Assembly: GCA_021014325.1 (NCBI GenBank)
Contig: CM037472.1
Location: 21,747,063 to 21,811,062, forward strand
Length of the DNA: 64,000 nucleotides
Origin: Plazaster borealis
Taxonomy: Eukaryota > Echinodermata > Asteroidea > Forcipulatida > Labidiasteridae
Direction: 5' to 3'
Position 1 is the first letter of the stretch, and every line of letters begins with the position of its first letter. Positions 54,355 to 64,000 of the stretch are shown one piece after another. Both the position numbers and the translations under genes were made by a program. The notes beneath the pieces were generated by a model that was given only the letters and a program-made list of their open reading frames with translations, was not told the DNA's origin and made no database searches.

Positions 54355-55281
54355 CTGGAGGTGAGCTAGATGAGAAACAATATTTTTGTGTACTTATTAA
54401 AAGTATTGGTAAATGAAAACAGCTAAGAATACCAACAAAACAAAACTTCTGTTCACTGCTCCCGATTGATGACGACACTCAAAATCCCTACATTGAAGGC
54501 ATTTAGTGTGTACATATGTAGAAGGCAAGTACAAAAAAAAAAAATACATACCAAGATTAATATTGCTCTTTGAAATGTTAGATAAAAATCTCTGAAATTG
54601 ATCCTCCCTATAACATTTCTATGGCTGTCTGTGGAAAGGCTGAATGAAAATAAGGAAAACATACAAAACTCAACATTTTCATTTCAGTATGAGCACTTGC
54701 TTGAATGTTGTTTTCTTCATTAAAACTTACACAGGGTACACAGTGAATAGTATGGCCTTGCTCTATCCTTCTTTCAACCTGTTGCCCACAGAGACCGATG
54801 CACCTCTATACCCTCTATCGCATACTGCAATTGCTCAACAGGATAGCTTCAAAACATTAAGCATTCAATGGACAGCTATAAAAAAAGGTCCTTTCAGGAA
54901 AAAAGAGGTAACTCCTGAAAGTAAGGATTAATTTTAGTGATTCTATGATTTGTAGGAGAATATGCTCATTTTAATACACAGTGCAATGTCATGTTTTGTG
55001 CACACAATTATTACTCTCGGTAACTACTACCCTGTAGTGTAAACCAAGGTTTCCACTGCACACATGAAGTTTCAGCCCCTTTAAACAAGAACCCACCCCA
55101 ATTGCTGTTTTTTCACCCACATATCTCCCAGGGCATGAGAGTTTACATATCAATAATGCAAGGAATTACATCATTGCATAATAATATTGCAACACTCGCT
55201 GCCTTTTCTGAGGAATCTAGCTGCCCTCTAGCCTCTAGGCACAGCTCTGTCTAAGCAGAAAATTTACTGTACTGTACAAAC

Positions 55282-55332
55282 CTTCATCATGCTGGGATTC
55301 CTCCTCTTCACTTGATGACTGAACTGTTATAT
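55282..55332 (-). CDS. Recombinase-like gene: 51-nt acidic linker exon
   Basis: The acceptor is gtcaag and the donor is gtttgt. It reads D-ITVQSSSEEEESQHDE and is phase 1 at both ends. It links the recombinase domain to the basic tail. Confidence 0.7.
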
Positions 55333-56061
55333 CTTGACCAAAGAAAAAAAAAAAATGTGATCATAAACGTTTGTAAGTGTTTTCCTTTTGCTATGTAGGA
55401 AACTGTTTGAAATTGGTAACAAAGTAATAATACAGTAATAACAGTAGTTTTTACTATTCATTTCTACATTGCTTTGTTTATGTCATGACTTGCATTAAAT
55501 ATACAATACAGGAAGCATTAATATTTAGTTTCAGTCTGAAAGCTGACTGTATGAAAATCATACTAAACCCAATTTCTACGTATGTGAAATATTTTCTTGT
55601 GAAATGCTGTCATATTCCATAAAATAGCATTTAAAAATTTAGAAAAGCACACAAGCTGGAAAACCATAATCATTTCCAGAAAACGCTTAATTACTTTCTT
55701 GAAAACGTTAAAGTTGATTTTGATGAAATTTGTGTGTCTCTTCGTTTGTTTCAAGATGGATATTTTAAAAACTAGATGAGCCACATTGTAAACTGCTGTT
55801 ATTATTCCTGCATTGTCCACATGCAAGGGGTAAAATTTGCTCTCACAAATTTAATTAGCCTCAGGTTTCATCATAGAGTTGTGCAGGCTGTACCACAATG
55901 TAAAATATAGTTTGTTGTTATCGTTTAATATTTTTCTCTGTAAAGGTTTTTTGTACAAAAGTGGGGGTGTAATTTGACCTCACAAATTATGCGAACAATA
56001 ACAATGTGTACAGAACTCAAATGACCATATCCTACAAGACATGCAACACTTTTATACATAC

Positions 56062-56531
56062 CATCTAGTGTGATGTCATCAAGCTTTCGACCAGACAGTT
56101 TTGACACCTTTCCTTGATCGACAGCAACCAAGAGCTTGCTAACCTTAGCCAACTCAATTGTGGACTCATGCTTGCGATAGAAATCCCTGTGGACATTAAT
56201 ATCATGTCCTAGGTGACGTGCAAGCCAGTCAAGCTCGTTGTTACTGAGGTCGATGATTTGGGACACAGTTGCAACGTATTTTCTCAGTTTAGTACTGGTT
56301 ATTGCCCTAGGTTCCTTGAGATTGGCCCGTGTAGCTACTGCCTTCAAGCAATCCCAACCTCTTATGGGTCTTTTAGAGTTCCTAGGGCGAGCAAAGACAT
56401 AGGGGTTTTCTGCTAGCACACCAGATGCTTCACGCTACTCTTGCAGAACGCTGATGGCTTGCTTTACATCTTTGGTCAAGAGAAGTGGCACAGCACGTCC
56501 CCTCTTTCCTCTGATTTGCACCATGTCAAGT
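56062..56531 (-). CDS. Recombinase-like gene: catalytic C-terminal domain (in-frame TAG inside)
   Basis: The acceptor is gtttcag and the donor is gtatgt. It starts LDMVQIRGKRGRAVPLLLT, in which GKRGR fits the beta-hairpin Lys of the family. A TAG stop at 56435-56437 interrupts the frame. It then reads TSTKLRKYVATVSQ, with a T-x-x-R at about 56282-56293, followed by LARHLGHDINVHRDFYR, with LGH near 56204 and the presumed nucleophile Tyr at 56177-56179. It ends LDDITLD. Confidence 0.87.
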
Positions 56532-57110
56532 CTGAAACAGAACAAACAGTTAACTTTAAAACTCACCGTACTTGTGACTTTCATTGTCTTGGCAAAACTA
56601 GCATTTTTTTTTATCATTTGCCAATGGTACATTTTAATGTGTGAGCATGCAACACATCAAATATTTTAATCAATAGATCAGCATCATTTTCTAGTCGGAC
56701 TTGGGGCAGTTGTAGTTCTAGTATGACTCCATGAAACACAAGTACCCTACAGAAGTACAGTGTACCAATGATAGTCAACATTGTGTAGACTGGAAGACAA
56801 CTGTAACGGTCAGATAATGTTGTTGTACAATTTTTCTTTTACTGTAAAGCATCGGAGCAAGAAGGTTCAAGTTTGATGCACAAAAACATACACCAGGTTC
56901 TCCAACAAAGCAACAATATAAACTATCAGAGAAATGGCAGAGGCATCCATTCCATACAAACACAGAATAAGTGCAAAGCTAGATGTTACGATGCATCTAC
57001 AATGCATTTTTTATTGGGCTAGGCAGGTGGTTGGTCAGATTATGATCTGTTGGCTTTCATTTAAACTCCTGTTTTACAATTAGCTCTGTGATTGAATTTT
57101 GTATACTTAC

Positions 57111-58382
57111 CTACTGCTTAGTTGCTTCTCCAGCTCAGTCAGTGAGTTGTTTATTTCCTCATTGGCAAAGTGTTGCCAAACTGGTCGTTCTTGGTAGGTT
57201 TTGCACAGTAACCTTGAAGCTTCTCCACCTCTACGCTTGTTGAAAACGATGAGTCTAGAAAGACACACTTCCACTAGAGCTGTCCAGTTTTCTGGTGAAG
57301 GATGCTGCTCAAGGCTCCTACAACGAACTTGAATCTCATCAAGTAAGAACTCTCTCAACTTGAGCAAGTCAGATGTTACTGGCAATATGTCTGGCTTGTT
57401 AAACTTCTGGTTTGCCATTGTACTCAGAGCATGAGATGCTATTTTATCAGACCATTCGCTCTCATGGAGTTGAAGATACATCTTGGCAGTCTCCAACAAC
57501 TCGCTGTCTCTATTTCTAAGAGCTTCCCTTGTAAGATCAAGGCAGACTTTTTCAATGAATGCCCAAGTTTAAGGGACAGAGAAGGAATACCAAATTCTGG
57601 TGTTTCACTTTCAGGAGTGTGTTCTTTAAGTTGACACACCACCATTACAGCTTGTACGACCAAGTCGAAAAGATCAGGCTTCAAGAAATCTGCAAGAAAG
57701 ACTTCTTCTCCCTCTGTCAAAGATCTCAGTGTCAGGACCAGTCTTCCTAGTTGTCGAAGCCTCTGTGAAATGTATTGGGACTTCCCAGGACCAACTTTAT
57801 CAATCAGGTTTCTTCCCAAAGCAAGGATTATTCTATCTCCTCTAACAACCATAGACACCTGGTCATGTATCATAGGTGACAATACATACTTAGACAGGGA
57901 AGAATTATTCTGGCTGGCTGGGTCAAGAAATGACTGTACAATCATTTTACTATCCTGCTGAATTTTGTGATATGAATCATCGTCTTGTTGCTCTGATGAA
58001 GCAATCTCCCTGAACTGACAGCTCTTCTTATGCCGCCACAAGAATGTGTTTTGGAAAAAACCCAGGCAAAAAGGACATGGCAGATAATCTGAAGATTCAC
58101 ATTCTCCAAATACTGGGTTCTTGACAACAATTAGCTGACCAGAGCCTGTAGAAAGCACTTTCATATTATGATAAAAGTTCCCTTTGAGCCTTAGTTTCTC
58201 AAACTCATGGCTTGGCCTCCTACCCTTGTGCTTCTCCTGGGCTATGGCATATTTGACATCTGTTTCTTTTGCATGCATTGCTTTTAAATGTCTTGCTGCC
58301 TTAGACACGAGTTCTCCACAGTATAAACAAGACTGTCGCTTATCATATATTCTCACTTGACTGTTCTTCGGGTTCAAACTTT
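57111..58382 (-). CDS. Recombinase-like gene: zinc fingers and N-terminal part of the recombinase core (frame slip inside)
   Basis: The acceptor is ttatcag and the donor is gtaagt. After SLNPKNSQVRIYDKRQS come CLYCGELVSKAARHLKAMH (C-x2-C-x9-H-x4-H) and CPFCLGFFQNTFLWRHKKSC (C-x2-C...H-x3-C). A helical region follows and then RLIVFNKRRGGEASRLL, whose Arg near 57230 fits the first catalytic Arg of tyrosine recombinases. The 1272 bases do not fit the flanking phases. The frame changes at the T run 57548-57552 (AAAAAG on the coding strand), after LSLKLGHSLKK. Confidence 0.85.
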
Positions 58383-58637
58383 CTGATAACAGAATAAAAA
58401 ACAACAACATTGTGGTCAATAAAAAAATGATTTCTTAATTTCAAGTGGATTGAAAGTCAACAATGTTGTGAGTCATCTTTACATAAGACCGTTAAGTAAA
58501 ACTAACTAATGCAATTAGGGGTATGACTATATGATCAGGGCTATCATTCTGTGCACACTTAAATAATTTTTATCTGGGCAATCTTTCTTTAAACGAGAAA
58601 TGATGAACAGGAGTGTTACTTGTAACTTGGCAATGAT

Positions 58638-59028
58638 TATGCACTCTGGTGTTTCTGATCAGCAGAGTTTGGGTTCGAATCCCCAGCCGTGACACTTGTG
58701 TCCTTAAGCAAGACACTTCACCACTGCTTGTCCTTCGGATGGGACGTTAAGCCGTTGGTCCCATGTGTTATGTACGCGTGTAAAAGAACCCAGTGCACTT
58801 ATCGAAAAGAGAAGGGGTTCGCCCCGGTGTCCCTGGTCCGATCGGCAGCAAATTGCACCACAGCACCTTGTAAAGCATTACGGGTGCTATCAGAATTAGG
58901 TCTCATAATTCAAACGTAGTCCCACATTGGCAGGAAATACTGTATGTTACAGCGCCAGGAGCGTCACTGGGTGAGGGACATGTGCGCTATATAAGAAGCC
59001 ACAATTATTATTATTATTATTATTATAA
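58638..59028 (+). mobile_element. tRNA-derived SINE with ATT tail
   Basis: The truncated head includes ggtttctgatcagcagag-like and gggttcgaatccccagccg sequence. The body contains gggacgttaagccgttggtc, and the 3' end gcgctatataagaagcc runs into an ATT microsatellite (58990-59020). It is antisense to the host gene. Confidence 0.75.
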
Positions 59029-59154
59029 TAGAAACAATAGAGGTAAAGAAATAAATGGTGTAAATTCTTAACGAGCCATAATTTTGTGGCCCATTTTTCT
59101 TTTCAAGAAATCAATAAGGGAAATTCCACAGTAAATATATACAATATAAACAGA

Positions 59155-59850
59155 AAAGAGATGTGAACAGTTTCATTACCAATGCAGTGTGGACCCACAC
59201 AGTAGATATACCATAGAAACAGAAAGGAGATGTGTGACCAGTTTCATGACCAATGCAGTGTGGACCCACACAGTAGATATACCAAAGAAACAGAAAGGAG
59301 ATGAGTGAACAGTTTCATGACCAATGCAGTGTGGACCCACACAGTAGATATACCATAGAAACAGAAAGGAGTGTGTGACCAGTTTCATGACCAATGCAGT
59401 GTGGACCCACACAGTAGATATACCATAGAAACAGAAAGGAGATGAGTGAACAGTTTCATGACCAGTGCAGTGTGGACCCACACAGTAGATATACCATAGA
59501 AACAGAGAGGAGATGTGTTAACAGTTTCATGATGACCAATGCAGTGTGGACTCACACAGTAGATATACCATAGAAACAGAAAGGAGTGTGTGAACAGTTT
59601 CATGACCAATGCAGTGTGGACCCACACAGTAGATATACCATAGAAACAGAAAGGAGTGTGTGACCAGTTTCATGACCAATGCAGTGTGGACCCACACAGT
59701 AGATATACCATAGAAACAGAAAGGAGTGTGTGAACAGTTTCATGACCAATGCAGTGTGGACCCACACAGTAGATATACCATAGAAACAGAAAGGAGTGTG
59801 TGAACAGTTTCATGACCAATGCAGTGTGGACCCACACAGTAGACCATAGA
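59155..59850. repeat. 70-71-bp minisatellite, about 10 copies
   Basis: aatgcagtgtggac recurs at 59181, 59252, 59323, 59393 and onward with 70-71-bp spacing (one unit longer by about 3 bp). Each unit has a GTGTGGACCCACAC hairpin. Confidence 0.9.
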
Positions 59851-59967
59851 TCAGAAAGGAGATGTTTTAAGTTTCATCAAGGACCCTCTGGTAGAGGGTC
59901 CATGGTCATGACCAATCCGGTGTGGACAAACACAGTAGATATACCATATGATTGGTAACTATGGGCC

Positions 59968-60174
59968 ATATAAACACATCAACAAAAGTAAGTCCCCCCA
60001 ATTCGCCATAACATCGTACATGTAAGGTAGACCATTTTACCAATACAACTGATTAAGAAAAAATTCTATGACATGTTTCCTAAGTTTTGATGATTTCTTA
60101 ATTAGCCGTATTGGTAAAATGTTTTATCTTATGATGTTATGGGGGGCGACTTACTTTTATTGATGTGTTTATAT
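59968..60174. mobile_element. Long-arm foldback MITE
   Basis: The left arm starts atataaacacatcaacaaaa and the right arm ends tgatgtgtttatat. Pairing continues inward through gacttac/gtaagtc and cataacatc/gatgttatg to a gtattggtaaaatg centre. Confidence 0.8.
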
Positions 60175-60299
60175 CACTACTTCATAAAAAGAGGTGTGAC
60201 TGCAGGATTCTGTAGCCAAATAACTGTCAACTCTTTCAAGCTTCATCAGTTGAAATTACATCATCATAAAAGCTCATAGAACAATGAAAGATTCCTTAC

Positions 60300-60420
60300 C
60301 TTCCGTTTCAACATTATCAATATTGTCAGCATTGGTTGTTGTTGCATCACTCATGTTGTGTGCTGGTGTAGTTGAATCTGTAGCAGATGATGTCGTATGA
60401 CGTTTACGGCCAAATGATTC
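60300..60420 (-). CDS. Recombinase-like gene: Ser/Thr-rich exon
   Basis: The acceptor is cttgcag and the donor is gtaagg. It reads ESFGRKRHTTSSATDSTTPA and ends NADNIDNVETE. The start resembles the exon at 63188 (ESxxxRR), and the flanking intron resembles that one too, suggesting a duplicated exon. Confidence 0.72.
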
Positions 60421-61684
60421 CTGCAAGTATTTTAGGGAATTACAGGTTTTACATGTAATCAAGAAATGGAATTTATAAACTCCAGTGAATCTATTTTTCC
60501 AAAATAAAAATTCATGAGCCTTCCAGTTTGATCGATGTTCTATTTGTGGAGAGCATGTGACGTGGGGGTGTTTAAACAGCTGATAAAGACATACCGGAGC
60601 TGTTCAAGACTGGATGTTTTCTTATAGCATTTGGATACAAATGATATCTGAAAACTAATCTGACTTTATTTCATTGCGGACCATGTGGGTAAAATTGAGC
60701 CAAGCATTGTTGTAGTATGTGTGCAATTTGACTCGATCCTTGCAAAACAGAGCCTGAGGACATCACAGGGAAATAAGTTTTACATACTTTCCCTCATTAT
60801 TACCGCCTTTAAACGAAATGGGCGTTTTATAAAGGGAAATAAGAAAGTACCGGCTCAATCTTAAATGGTAGCTTAAAACCTTGCAGGGTTTGCCATGCAA
60901 AAATGGACCTCGTCTTTGGCTTGGTCCTTCAATCACGCAGCAAACAACCCTGCAAGTCTTTGCCTTGTAAGACCTTGTCTCAATTCTTTTATTCCCTTAT
61001 CACGAAAAATTAATGCACAAAAGTAAAGTGAAAAAAAACATTGGTTTGAATTACTGTGTTCTGACGTTGAGGTGTGTGCTAATTGAAATGCTTGCCTCAA
61101 TGGCGATGTTAGTCAGAATTTTGGCATGTAATCCTTTACTGGAAGCAGAGGGTCGCATTGATATATCAGTGATTATTAATCAGTTCTACTATATGGATGC
61201 TATTAGAGTTGTGTTTTGTGGGACTATATTTTGTCTTTTTGTACCAAAATTGCCTGTTGTCACTACACTACAAAGTAGCACATACAAAAAAAAATCCCCT
61301 TAAATAGCCTTTTTCCTACCTGTTTAAACAAGACCTTTACTTTATTGAAGTTTCACCGAAAGGGGATGTGACCTTTTGTTATAATTATTACTAAACCAAA
61401 AGGAAAACTGACTGGATAAGTTTTGGACATAAAATGTACAATATGTTATGTATCAACACTGAGGGAGAAAACTAATAATGTATGTACAACTTTGATGGGA
61501 TAAAGGGGTATGCCCTTATGTTTGTAAAAAGTTGAAAATGTTTGAACGGCCCATAGATACTTTCAAAAGACCTGAGTAATCCCCACCACATAAAGCTTAC
61601 AAATTTTATGTACACTGTCTAAACAAAGTGTGTCTTCTAGTTCTAAGTGATCAAAACGTGAATCCAAAACATGCATGCACTCAC

Positions 61685-61749
61685 CTTCAGCCTTTTCTTT
61701 TCCAACAGCACATCATTTGCAGATTTAAGCTGATTATGTAGACTTTGAA
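61685..61749 (-). CDS. Recombinase-like gene: coiled-coil exon
   Basis: The acceptor is ttttgcag and the donor is gtgagt. It reads QSLHNQLKSANDVLLEKKRL plus a final K, a heptad-like amphipathic helix. It ends in phase 0 and joins the exon at 60420. Confidence 0.7.
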
Positions 61750-62690
61750 CTGCAAAATAATGAATAGAAAAAATACAAGAAATGTTAGAAATGACTGGCA
61801 AAATATTGGTGTCCGAAGTTCCTTTAAAAAACGATTGCAGTCTCTAAAATTTCTTACTAAAAGAAGAGAAATAAAAAACAGAAATTAAATAAACAAGATG
61901 CCTTATGATCTGTTATCAGTAGGAATGAATCATCTACATGCAATCATTGATAATTTCTGACTAATACAACAGCTTTATAAAGTAATACACCATCACTGCA
62001 ATTTACTTAAAACTGGGTACAATAGCAACCACAGAAGGGTGATGATCACAACAGGTCTGTATTAACAAAATGTTAATTAAGTGGAAAGAAATTCCATTCA
62101 TGCAGAAATATTCTGCATGAGGCTTGAGTCTGTAAGCATACAAAAACTTAAAGCCTGTATGTAAGACAATTAACTTTAGGAAAAACACAGATGGGGTGGA
62201 AACACTGCAATATGCTCTGTATGCTGGGAAACGCATATTTCAGGGTTGTTGTGGTCCCAAAAATTTAAATTTGTTATATTTTCCTGCCCTAAAAGACCCA
62301 TTTTTTAAATACAAAAATGCAGCTGCACTTGCTCTAGTAAAAATTTGTTCAAATTCAGTCATTAGATATTTTGTCAAAGATTGAAAGAAAATGTATGAAA
62401 ATGCACAATCTACATATCTGTTACAATGATCCTAGTTAAATTCAAAACCATGAGAAACCTTTTTTAAATAAGTTAATTCATGAAGAATGCCACAGCCTAA
62501 TGTGGTATTCTTGAAGCTCTAAAATCTCTTCACATCCCCCCCACCCCCACCACCCCTGCTGTTTTGGGGTTTGATTAACTGTAACTGTGGCTCTGTAGTG
62601 ACCCTGGTTGTGGGAAGTTTGTTAACAGTCATTTCCTCAATATTTTATTTCTACAAAGGGCTGGAAAACAAGCATGGAATAACCACATAC

Positions 62691-62714
62691 CTGCAGTTTG
62701 CTTTTTACTTTCAA
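62691..62714 (-). CDS. Recombinase-like gene: 24-nt microexon
   Basis: Bounded by ctgccag and gtatgt. With the flanking bases it reads V-ESKKQTA. It is phase 1 at both ends, so it can be included or skipped without changing frame. It is supported only by splice sites and phase. Confidence 0.5.
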
Positions 62715-62965
62715 CTGGCAGTGTGAAATAGGGAATAAAAAGTCGAAAAAGTCGAAATAGGGAATAAAAGTTAGGAATAAAAGAAAACAGAATAATTGCC
62801 TGCCTTATTTATGAAATTTGTTTAATGTTTATATTTGAAATGATTATGTACAGAAATTTGTATTAAAGTTAATACTTGCGATGCTTCTGTATTCTCGGCA
62901 CACTGCCAGCTGAATCCTTGCTAGGTTATGAATATAAAACATGAAAATTATGACAGGAAAATTAC

Positions 62966-63188
62966 CTCCAACTATTTCACTTGTGTCACTGTCCTCACTT
63001 TCCTCCTGATCTGTCTCGGGTACATATTCATCATCACTGAAATCTTCTTCATAACTGATATCACTGCCAGCATCATTGCTTGCTTCATCATTCTCTTTGA
63101 TATTGCTGCCTCCATTAGACCTTTGTCCAGCAGACAACATTGACGGCTGATGTCGTCTTCGCAGATCTCGTCTTGAGGCACAAGATTC
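62966..63188 (-). CDS. Recombinase-like gene: acidic N-terminal exon
   Basis: The acceptor is ttgcag and the donor is gtaatt. It reads ESCASRRDLRRRHQPSMLSA and then a run rich in Ser, Asp and Glu (SYEEDFSDDEYVPETDQEE). It ends in phase 1. It opens in phase 0 with no clear start codon, so a further 5' exon is expected, although the internal Met at MLSAGQ is a possible start. Confidence 0.75.
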
Positions 63189-64000
63189 CTGCAAATTTAT
63201 TAAGGAAATTACGTAAGGTTCTATTACAAGGGATGGAGTAATGGGCAAGTCAATTTCAAGATTCATACAATGAAAGCACAAGAAAGCACCAAATCAAAAG
63301 GCATTGATTTTCAAGTCATTCGTGTTCTCATACATGAAAATTGTTTTCTACCATTACCAAGAGCAACCCTCAGAGAGATTATAACTTGCTATCACCAACA
63401 CCTTGTTTTGTTTACAGCTGAAATACTTGAGTTTCTCATTGAAAGGAAGCCTTGGGGCACTCAATGCAACAGTAACTGTGTAGTGGCCATAGGCAAGAAA
63501 TGTAATGAAGCAGAATTTCAAAACGCGAAATTGCATGCAGTCAGGTCAAAGCTGGTTTCTCAGAAGGGGGACAAGATGCTAACTAACCCCTTATGTCCAA
63601 ACCAAATCAGTAGTAGGTATGAATGCGTTTTATAAAGCTGCGAGAGCTTTAGAAAGGACAGTGCTGCCGGACTGGCGCTCTTTATTTATTCTATGTTTGC
63701 CAATTTATGAAAATAAAAATGGATTATTATCAACTCCAACAACTGGTTCAGATCAAATTGATTACACACTGTTATTTGTCTAAATTGATGGCTCTTTTAC
63801 AGGAATAAGTGGAGCTCAATGATGATGGAATGATTGGAAAGTGAAGTTAAGACTCATATGAGTGATTGTTCAGTTTCAATCTAAATTGGATGGTGGCTGT
63901 GTTAAATGAGTGGAGACTTTACGAAGCTGGCCGAAAAAACCCAAGAAAACACAAACTTGTAGCCCAGGCTGAACTTGATGTTTCAGCACTGCAGCTTCAC
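63189..64000. other. Right edge, upstream of the recombinase-like exons
   Basis: No exon with a fitting phase-0 donor was found. An open stretch on the + strand (63270-63635) has no recognisable content. Confidence 0.4.

Larger units (their letters stand above)
54355..57110 (-). other. Short introns of the recombinase-like gene
   Basis: The introns 54355-55281, 55333-56061 and 56532-57110 contain no repeat that I recognise, unlike the large one at 58383-60299. Confidence 0.5.
58383..60299 (-). other. Repeat-filled 1.9-kb intron of the recombinase-like gene
   Basis: Contains a SINE (58638-59028), a minisatellite (59155-59850) and a MITE (59968-60174), which together fill most of its length. 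Confidence 0.7.
60421..62965 (-). other. 5' introns of the recombinase-like gene
   Basis: The introns 60421-61684, 61750-62690 and 62715-62965 hold no recognised mobile element. The 60 bases next to the acceptor at 60420 resemble those next to 63188. Confidence 0.5.
51612..63188 (-). pseudogene. Zinc finger / tyrosine recombinase (Crypton-like) / SANT-like gene, 10 exons, two lesions
   Basis: From 5' to 3' the exons are 63188-62966, 62714-62691, 61749-61685, 60420-60300, 58382-57111, 56531-56062, 55332-55282, 54354-54325, 52912-52886 and 51841-51612. All have AG/GT borders and matching phases. They sum to 2513 bases, exactly one short of 838 codons. The product has an acidic N-terminus, a coiled coil, two C2H2/C2HC-like fingers and a tyrosine-recombinase catalytic domain (KRRGGEAS, IRGKRGRAVPL, TKLRKY, LARHLGHD, RDFYR). 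After these come a Ser/Glu then basic linker and a Myb/SANT-like domain. This layout recalls multicopy recombinase-like genes of fish and invertebrates usually left uncharacterised (memory, unchecked). The true family is unresolved; DUF3504 Crypton relatives are the nearest named group I can suggest. A frame slip at 57548-57552 and a TAG at 56435-56437 break it. It could be a young pseudogene, or the lesions could be assembly errors or allelic. The first exon is not found. Confidence 0.82.

Noticed and set aside
54325..54365. Longer version of the 30-nt exon using an earlier acceptor
   Set aside because: It would shift the downstream frame into a stop in the SANT-like exon; the shorter form keeps every phase.
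61013..61303. 96-codon open frame on the plus strand
   Set aside because: No similarity that I recognise; antisense inside an intron.
63270..63635. 121-codon open frame on the plus strand
   Set aside because: No domain recognised and opposite to the local gene; not supported.

Overview
This is a 64-kb piece of an animal nuclear genome. It is AT-rich, has short coding exons with GT/AG splice sites and long introns, and is full of small inverted-repeat elements. An echinoderm is the best fit, probably a sea star. That rests on the EML/EMAP-type gene and on a repeat that begins TTAAAGGCACTGGACAC, which I associate from memory with sea-star genomes. No search was run.

Left part (about 4.2-36.9 kb, + strand): one long gene for an echinoderm microtubule-associated protein-like protein (EML/EMAP). 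I can place 16 coding exons whose phases all join without a break, giving 639 residues: a short linker, the HELP motif, and the WD40 blades of the tandem beta-propeller, ending in a stop at 36866-36868. The exon(s) holding the start codon and N-terminus were not found. The introns (up to 12.8 kb) hold at least six families of MITE-like inverted-repeat elements, and one element is nested inside another. Probable 3' UTR with candidate polyadenylation signals follows to about 39.8 kb.

Middle part (about 39.8-51.6 kb): I see no gene. It holds a foldback MITE, a 1.7-kb hairpin-bearing element with a duplicated 290-bp block, a tRNA-derived SINE, a 73-80-bp satellite at about 47 kb, and a 397-bp tandem duplication.

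Right part (51.6-63.2 kb, - strand): a ten-exon gene reconstructed from splice sites and phases. In order it encodes an acidic N-terminal region, a short coiled coil, two zinc-finger-like motifs, a tyrosine-recombinase (Crypton-like) catalytic domain, a Ser/Glu and basic linker made of three tiny exons, and a C-terminal Myb/SANT-like domain. Two lesions break it: a one-base frame slip in an A5 run (57548-57552) and an in-frame TAG (56435-56437). All splice sites remain usable and the recombinase signature residues remain. Its introns hold a complete-looking SINE tail, a 70-71-bp minisatellite and three MITE-like elements. Its 5' end was not found and may lie beyond the window. This gene is the most interesting object here.
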